In this document: piece by piece, positions 59,913-64,000 of the stretch | How the letters are laid out: the number at the start of each line of letters is the position of its first letter | Position numbering within the stretch: position 1 is the first letter of the stretch | Assembly (NCBI GenBank): GCA_947625475.1 | Contig: CANQOL010000008.1 | Span: forward strand, 24,230-88,229 | DNA: 64,000 bases | From: an uncultured Acetatifactor sp. | GTDB lineage: Bacteria; Bacillota; Clostridia; Lachnospirales; Lachnospiraceae | Reading direction: 5' to 3' | Notes under the pieces: model-generated | What the model was told of the DNA's origin: nothing | What the model saw: the letters and a program-made list of their open reading frames with translations, nothing else | Database searches by the model: none | Program-made: the position numbers and the translations under genes

Positions 59913-61376
59913 TCTGTCAGGATTCTTGAAAGTGTATTTTCCCTTGCCGTATCCGCCGACCGCTTCAATCAGCCCTGCTTTCTTCAGCTTGGTAATCAGA
60001 TTTCCAGCAGCAGTTACGGAATCATTTGTAATCGCCGCAATGTCAGAACGACCAAATATTCTGTCGGTTCCTACTTTCGCAAAGACAGCCTTCGCTTTCT
60101 GAATTGTGTTTGGACTTGCGGTCAGCTTTTCAATCGCAACTTCAATCGCAACATCAATCGCAACATGATCGGCATCAATCGCAGCATTTTCAGCCGTGGT
60201 CGCTTCTGAGCCTGTCTTTGCCCCATAATTCAGATTATACAATGTGACCTGAAATGAGGTAACGTCCGAATAGAACTTCGGTTCCAACTCCGCACGGAAG
60301 TTGTGAGCGGCATGATAGGCGTCTGTTATTTTCTTAAAGCCGCTGCCCTGACGCTCCATATATCCCAGCCGCCCAAAAATATCTGCCAGAATGGGATTGC
60401 GCCGGGTGGAGGAAACATTCTCTATATCCCGTTCCTGTATCCGAGTTCCGTCTGCCATGCCGCCGGGAGAATGGATGGTAAGACGGTCATCGTAAATGTC
60501 GATATGAACCTCGCTGCCCAAAATCAGGTAGTCGCGGTGGATCAGGGCATTTACGAGGGCTTCAAAAACACTTCGTTCACAGTAGTCAGGCATCTCGATC
60601 CGCGAATCAGCGGTTTTCTTCCAGCGCGTTTTCATATTCCGCTTCACAAAGCTGACGCCTTCATTCAACAGAATAATCAGACTGCCGGAATACTCCGCGC
60701 TGTCCAGAGCATCGACCATGCCTCCGCTCTTATCCAGCCCGTTCCATCGGGTACAGAACAAGCGTGAATGGCGTATGGGAGAGTCGTCCGCGATCAAAGC
60801 GCCGGCATTTGTCAGCTTGCCTTGTTCATCCCGAATTTCAAAAGAGTCAAACAGCTTATCCTCCATGCTGTTTCCCGTCCAAACCTTGTATCTCTCCCTC
60901 AGCTTGGAAAAAGCATAGTCTTTGAAACTGTACTCAGTGGGCAGAGCATCGTAAGTGCGGTTCATGCCCCTCAAAATCAACTGGTTCAGAACATAGTCGG
61001 GAGCGATTACGCTCTCGTTGCCAATGCGGATATATGCTTCCATTACACCGTCCGCTTTGTAGTAATAGGGCGTGGAACGCCCAGCAGATACGGTCAAGAG
61101 CAGAATATCTTTCCCGTTTTCTCTTTCTGGAGTGAGAATGAAGTTCGGGAAAGGCGTGATCCGCTCCTTTATCAAGCGGCTGATTGCCTCGGCATCGGCC
61201 TGCGCATCAGACAAGCCGATTATATTTCTGTCATTGTCAACGCCGAAGAACAATGTTCCACCGATCCCATTGGCAAAGGCGCTGATGCTTTTGAGCCAGC
61301 TTTTGGGTTTCCTCGTTTCCAGAGCAACCTTAAAATCGCATTCCGTCGCTTCTGCTATCCATCTTTCAATCTTCAT
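59910..61376 (-). CDS. AlbA_2 (Schlafen-like) domain protein, mobile-element cargo
   Basis: A 488-residue protein with the same architecture as the AlbA_2 protein at 57.4 kb but a different sequence: AlbA_2 at 1-130 (ATECDFKVALE, SISAFANGIGGTLFFGVDNDRNIIGL), HATPase_c_4 at about 275-380 (ERSVFEALVNALIHRDYLILGSEVHIDIYDDRLTIHSPGGMADGT, YMERQGSGFKKI), and a winged helix at the C-terminus. A short Ala-Ile-Asp/Glu-Val repeat (AIDADHVAIDVAIEVAIEKL) joins them, encoded by 12-bp repeats. It overlaps the DUF6076 gene by 11 bp and is expressed with it. Confidence 0.88.
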   Translation of the reverse strand: MKIERWIAEATECDFKVALETRKPKSWLKSISAFANGIGGTLFFGVDNDRNIIGLSDAQADAEAISRLIKERITPFPNFILTPERENGKDILLLTVSAGRSTPYYYKADGVMEAYIRIGNESVIAPDYVLNQLILRGMNRTYDALPTEYSFKDYAFSKLRERYKVWTGNSMEDKLFDSFEIRDEQGKLTNAGALIADDSPIRHSRLFCTRWNGLDKSGGMVDALDSAEYSGSLIILLNEGVSFVKRNMKTRWKKTADSRIEMPDYCERSVFEALVNALIHRDYLILGSEVHIDIYDDRLTIHSPGGMADGTRIQERDIENVSSTRRNPILADIFGRLGYMERQGSGFKKITDAYHAAHNFRAELEPKFYSDVTSFQVTLYNLNYGAKTGSEATTAENAAIDADHVAIDVAIEVAIEKLTASPNTIQKAKAVFAKVGTDRIFGRSDIAAITNDSVTAAGNLITKLKKAGLIEAVGGYGKGKYTFKNPDR

Positions 61377-62289
61377 TCTGCGCCTCCCCGTCTGGCTTAT
61401 TCTTCTTCCTGCTCTTGTAGACGTTGTATCTGTTTTTGCATTCCGGGCTGCAAAACTGATTGCTGGGGCGGCTCGCTACGAAAACCTTTGTGCAGTGCTT
61501 ACACAGCCGCAGAGGTTTTGTATCGTCTGTCAGCATGAAGCTGAACATCATCTGGATACCCAACAGCAGCGAGTGGAAATCCCATACGATGGTCGGCTTA
61601 TCATAGAGGGCGATATGATACGTCGGCGCGTTGCCATCGAAGGCCGCCATACTCTGCCGGAACAGGTTGCGGGTGTCCTCGTCAGTTTTATCGTAATCCT
61701 CATAGTACAGCATACTCGTGGAGAACACAAAGATCCAGTTCGTAAACTGCTGTTTCAGCCAGTCATACCTCTCGGCGTACTCCCGTTGGAAACACATATT
61801 GACCGCCATCGGCTTGTCGCTCATCGTCATGGCCAGCGCCATCATTGCCCGGTCATTCTGAATGTTCCACAGGGATTCCACACCGCGCTTGATCACATCC
61901 AGCTTATCAAACGGGAAGAACAGTGCCAGATAGTCCTCCGTCCGCATGGTTTCCTCTTTGATGAAGTGGTTTTTCGGAAGATAGACGTTTTCATACTCCA
62001 TAAACTTCGGCGTGGTGGGCAGCGCGGTCATCAACCCGAAAAGGCCATATTTCAGAGCAAACGCCCTGACTTCTTTCTGAATATCGCTGTCCGGCTTTTT
62101 ACTCATGCAAAGCCGCCCGATGTTGAGGGCATCCAGCACAAGCTGCTGCGCATCCTTCAGCGGGTCATATATCTCCGGCTTTGCGTTTTTCGCCGGAGTG
62201 AGATAGAGCGTTCCGTCCTCCGCCGCCCGCCATTCATATTCACTGTACCGCACCCAATGGGAGCTTGTACGTTCAAACAGATTTCTCAT
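61366..62289 (-). CDS. DUF6076-like protein with C-terminal zinc finger
   Basis: A 307-residue protein I recognise as the mobile-element-associated DUF6076 type. The body is mostly helical with no known catalytic motif. The last 45 residues form a zinc finger: LRLCKHCTKVFVASRPSNQFCSPECKNRYNVYKSRKK, with four Cys as ligands and a basic tail, similar to the finger in the Cys-rich protein at 63.2 kb. The start MRNLFER has GGAGG five bases upstream. It is the second gene of a three-gene minus-strand unit. Confidence 0.7.
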   Translation of the reverse strand: MRNLFERTSSHWVRYSEYEWRAAEDGTLYLTPAKNAKPEIYDPLKDAQQLVLDALNIGRLCMSKKPDSDIQKEVRAFALKYGLFGLMTALPTTPKFMEYENVYLPKNHFIKEETMRTEDYLALFFPFDKLDVIKRGVESLWNIQNDRAMMALAMTMSDKPMAVNMCFQREYAERYDWLKQQFTNWIFVFSTSMLYYEDYDKTDEDTRNLFRQSMAAFDGNAPTYHIALYDKPTIVWDFHSLLLGIQMMFSFMLTDDTKPLRLCKHCTKVFVASRPSNQFCSPECKNRYNVYKSRKKNKPDGEAQNED

Positions 62290-62326
62290 ACCGTCCTCCG
62301 TGTAACCAGAACATCGAATATTCCTA

Positions 62327-63088
62327 TTACCCATTATACGAATTGCCGCCATCCTTGTCAATGCCGGTGTCCTTCATTTCCGCAAGAAAGCGCCGTTCCT
62401 CCATCGTCATAGGCTGTCCCGTTTCCTCCCGCTGCCTGAGTGCCGGGAGGATTTTCTTATGTATCTTTCGTAAAGCCGTGTTCCGCACCTTGCGGATGTT
62501 TCTGTCCGTCTGCCCCCGCATCCTGCCGATCCTCGCGCTGCTGTACAGTCGGATCGCGGAGAAGAACAATACCTCCCTGTGATCTTCGGACAGAGCCGCG
62601 AGAGCTTCCGAGAGATATGGCTCCGTCACAAGCTCCTGTATCTCATAGGGACAGTTGAAAATCCTGTCAAGGAAATCTCCGCGCCGCTCCTGCCTCTCCA
62701 GTACGTTGTTCAGCGTGTCTGGGAAACACAAACCGTCCTCTCTTGCTCCGTAGTCCAGCGGCACATCGTCCCCACTCCGGCTGATCTCGTGGTAGCGTTC
62801 CCTTCGTTCCCGGTTGGCGTCCTGCTTATCCCACCAATCGACGACATTTTGAAATTCGGAGACGGTTCGTGCGGCGGATTCCAGACGGGCAAGAGCTTCC
62901 TGCCGCAGCTCCCGCTTCAGCTTCTTCTTTGCGGGAGGCTCGTCAAGGGTCGGCTTCAAACGCTGCTCGTCTAATTCAATTTCGATTTCAAGCTGGGCTT
63001 CCCGTTCTGCCGCAAGACTTGACCACAGCCGTTCCGATTCTTCCCCGGATTCCTCCGGGATTCCATCTTCCCAATCCGCCACCGCCAT
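62327..63088 (-). CDS. Sigma-factor-like regulatory protein of the mobile element
   Basis: A 253-residue protein. The N-terminal half is acidic and helical. The C-terminal part has a sigma region-4-like helix-turn-helix: EALAALSEDHREVLFFSAIRLYSSARIGRMRGQTDRNIRKVRNTALRKIHKKILPAL. No region 2 is apparent, so it is more likely a sigma-like regulator than a full sigma factor. Start MAVADWED is preceded by GGAGGTG. It lies 37 bp before the DUF6076 gene. Confidence 0.75.
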   Translation of the reverse strand: MAVADWEDGIPEESGEESERLWSSLAAEREAQLEIEIELDEQRLKPTLDEPPAKKKLKRELRQEALARLESAARTVSEFQNVVDWWDKQDANRERRERYHEISRSGDDVPLDYGAREDGLCFPDTLNNVLERQERRGDFLDRIFNCPYEIQELVTEPYLSEALAALSEDHREVLFFSAIRLYSSARIGRMRGQTDRNIRKVRNTALRKIHKKILPALRQREETGQPMTMEERRFLAEMKDTGIDKDGGNSYNG

Positions 63089-63228
63089 ACGCACCTCCCT
63101 CCAAATTTTTTTGAAATTCTCTGAAAAACAGTTCCGCAAACCGGCCCGTATTTCTCCTCTTTGTGAGGGAGTAATCTGATTATCTAATTTCAGATTACTT
63201 CTATCTTTTGAGAGAGGAGGAAATGCCG

Positions 63229-63609
63229 ATGGAGAAAACCAACCGTGAGCTGACCGCCGGAGAAAAGAGCCGCATCAAAAAGCTGGTCAAAGCAAACTGC
63301 GCCAACTACGACAGCGAGTACGGATGTCTGCCGCTGGACTGCGACTGCTATATGTTCGGCATCTGCTATACGAACAGCGGACTGTGCAAGTATTTCCGCG
63401 ATTGCGTCATGCCGCTGGATACAGAGCTTGAGGCCCTGTTCAACCATGTGCCGACAAGCGTCTGCAAGCAGTGCGGCAGAAAGTTTCCCGCCGCCGGGAA
63501 ACGGTCGTATTGCTCGGAGAGCTGCGCGGAGCAGGCCCGCAGGGAGCAGACCGCCGCACGGGTGCGCAAGCATCGTGGGAAATCCAAGGACAGCCGCTCC
63601 GACGAGTGA
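63229..63609 (+). CDS. Cysteine-rich VLP domain protein
   Basis: A 126-residue protein with the Cys_rich_VLP domain found in clostridial mobile elements: LTAGEKSRIKKLVKANCANYD, GCLPLDCDCYMFGICYTNSGLCKYFRDCVMPLD. A second zinc finger follows, CKQCGRKFPAAGKRSYCSESCAEQARREQ, and a basic tail. Start MEKTNREL is eight bases after AGGAGG. It is divergent from the sigma-like gene, and 180 bp of DNA without a visible gene separate it from tnpW. Function unknown. Confidence 0.85.
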   Translation: MEKTNRELTAGEKSRIKKLVKANCANYDSEYGCLPLDCDCYMFGICYTNSGLCKYFRDCVMPLDTELEALFNHVPTSVCKQCGRKFPAAGKRSYCSESCAEQARREQTAARVRKHRGKSKDSRSDE

Positions 63610-63788
63610 CTCCTTGCCGGGATGTAACGCTTTTGGTCTTGAAAAGCCTTGTGCCGCAAGGCTTTTTCAAGGCCATTTTTGCATCCCCGGACATTTATAC
63701 TGTCTAACCGATTTCACGGTTACAGTTGGCCGGAACCACCATTTCATTATAGCGTTTTTGGAGCAAAAATTCAATACAGGGAGGACAA

Positions 63789-64000
63789 ATGAATCTGAAC
63801 AAAAATCAAACTACCGAGAAGCCCCAATATATCTACCGCCGCATCGGCGGCACCAGCTACAAAGTGAAGGTCGTTTTCAGCGGCGAGGCACAGGAAACGA
63901 TGGAGGATAAAATTTTGCGGATGATCCGCAATTCTTCTGACACAAACGGCGAAATCTGTGATATAATAAGTCCGTCACAAATGAGCCGTCAGTCTGAAAG
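63789..64000 (+). CDS. tnpW: Transposon-encoded protein TnpW (truncated by window edge)
   Basis: Seventy codons are visible of a TnpW protein: KPQYIYRRIGGTSYKVKVVFSGEAQETMEDKILRMIRN. GGGAGGA precedes the ATG. In related elements TnpW comes just before the large serine recombinase, so the transposase gene should start shortly after this window. The segment 63973-63988 near its 3' end is the inverted match of 59392-59407. Confidence 0.88.
   Translation, partial: MNLNKNQTTEKPQYIYRRIGGTSYKVKVVFSGEAQETMEDKILRMIRNSSDTNGEICDIISPSQMSRQSE
63973..63988 (-). repeat. 16-bp sequence repeated inverted (right copy)
   Basis: CGTCACAAATGAGCCG, reverse complement of the left copy at 59392-59407, located inside tnpW. 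Confidence 0.7.

Larger units (their letters stand above)
59330..64000. mobile_element. Tn4451-like mobilisable transposon, one end (continues past window)
   Basis: TnpV at the left, a cargo block on the minus strand, a Cys-rich VLP protein and TnpW at the right edge are typical of transposons of the TnpX serine-recombinase group. The recombinase itself would follow TnpW beyond the window. Base composition changes sharply from the AT-rich Shedu region to balanced GC at about 59.4 kb. The exact left end is not determined; it should lie between the Shedu-like stop (59305) and 59400. Confidence 0.75.

Noticed and set aside
59330..64000. CRISPR array or prophage in the right-hand accessory region
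   Set aside because: No regularly spaced repeats and no phage structural, integrase or lysis genes are visible; TnpV, TnpW and Cys-rich VLP proteins point to a transposon.

Overview
The window looks like chromosome of a GC-rich gut-type Clostridia, most likely family Lachnospiraceae. This is inferred from gene content: a DUF1836 regulator, an NHLP-type peptide exporter, a CIRCE operator, a Tn4451-like mobilisable element with TnpV and TnpW, and strong Shine-Dalgarno sites before nearly every gene. Most of the window (about 0.9 to 55 kb) is uniformly GC-rich housekeeping DNA. The first 0.7 kb and 55.2-59.3 kb are visibly AT-richer and look acquired. 59.3-64 kb is one end of a mobile element.
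0-18.9 kb: a partial M48 peptidase with an XRE regulator; a BceAB-like ABC transporter; PlsY; a TetM/EF-G-like GTPase fused to a YacP/Rae1-type NYN ribonuclease; MetY; DUF1836; DegV; VanZ; a lipase; DUF1653; an SfsA-MutY fusion; a GT2 glycosyltransferase; a PAP2 phosphatase; and a lipid kinase.
18.9-32.2 kb: glyA, a lipoprotein, and a homoserine dehydrogenase / aPGM-like protein / aspartate kinase block. This runs without an obvious terminator into a peptide-export locus: STAS protein, short HlyD-like protein, C39-peptidase ABC exporter, second ABC exporter, small protein, sigma factor, and three tandem double-glycine precursor peptides. Those three peptide genes are the best candidate for an undescribed system. 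A consensus promoter and a terminator just downstream bracket about 300 nt with no convincing gene, a candidate ncRNA.
32.7-55 kb: a NagZ-like GH3 enzyme, MFS transporter, beta-CASP nuclease, ThyA, DHFR, an Rpn-like nuclease, IlvE, a PrsA-like foldase, HtpG under a CIRCE element, a heterodimeric ABC exporter, UxuB/UxuA with a divergent AraC regulator, a GNAT-DUF402 fusion and DUF3237.
55.2-64 kb: a LytTR/DUF3021 pair, a sugar isomerase-like protein, an AlbA_2 protein with a palindromic promoter, a broken Shedu-like defence gene, then the mobile element (TnpV, a second AlbA_2 protein, DUF6076, a sigma-like protein, a Cys-rich VLP protein, partial TnpW).
Two repeat families recur. One is a conserved hairpin core set inside long, perfect but locus-specific palindromic arms (about 0.85 and 52.3 kb). 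The other is a leader hairpin with a conserved loop, often followed by a GCGCTCCGGA block that supplies the ribosome binding site; it lies in the 5' region of several unrelated genes. Many stop codons are followed by short tandem repeats with unrelated units.
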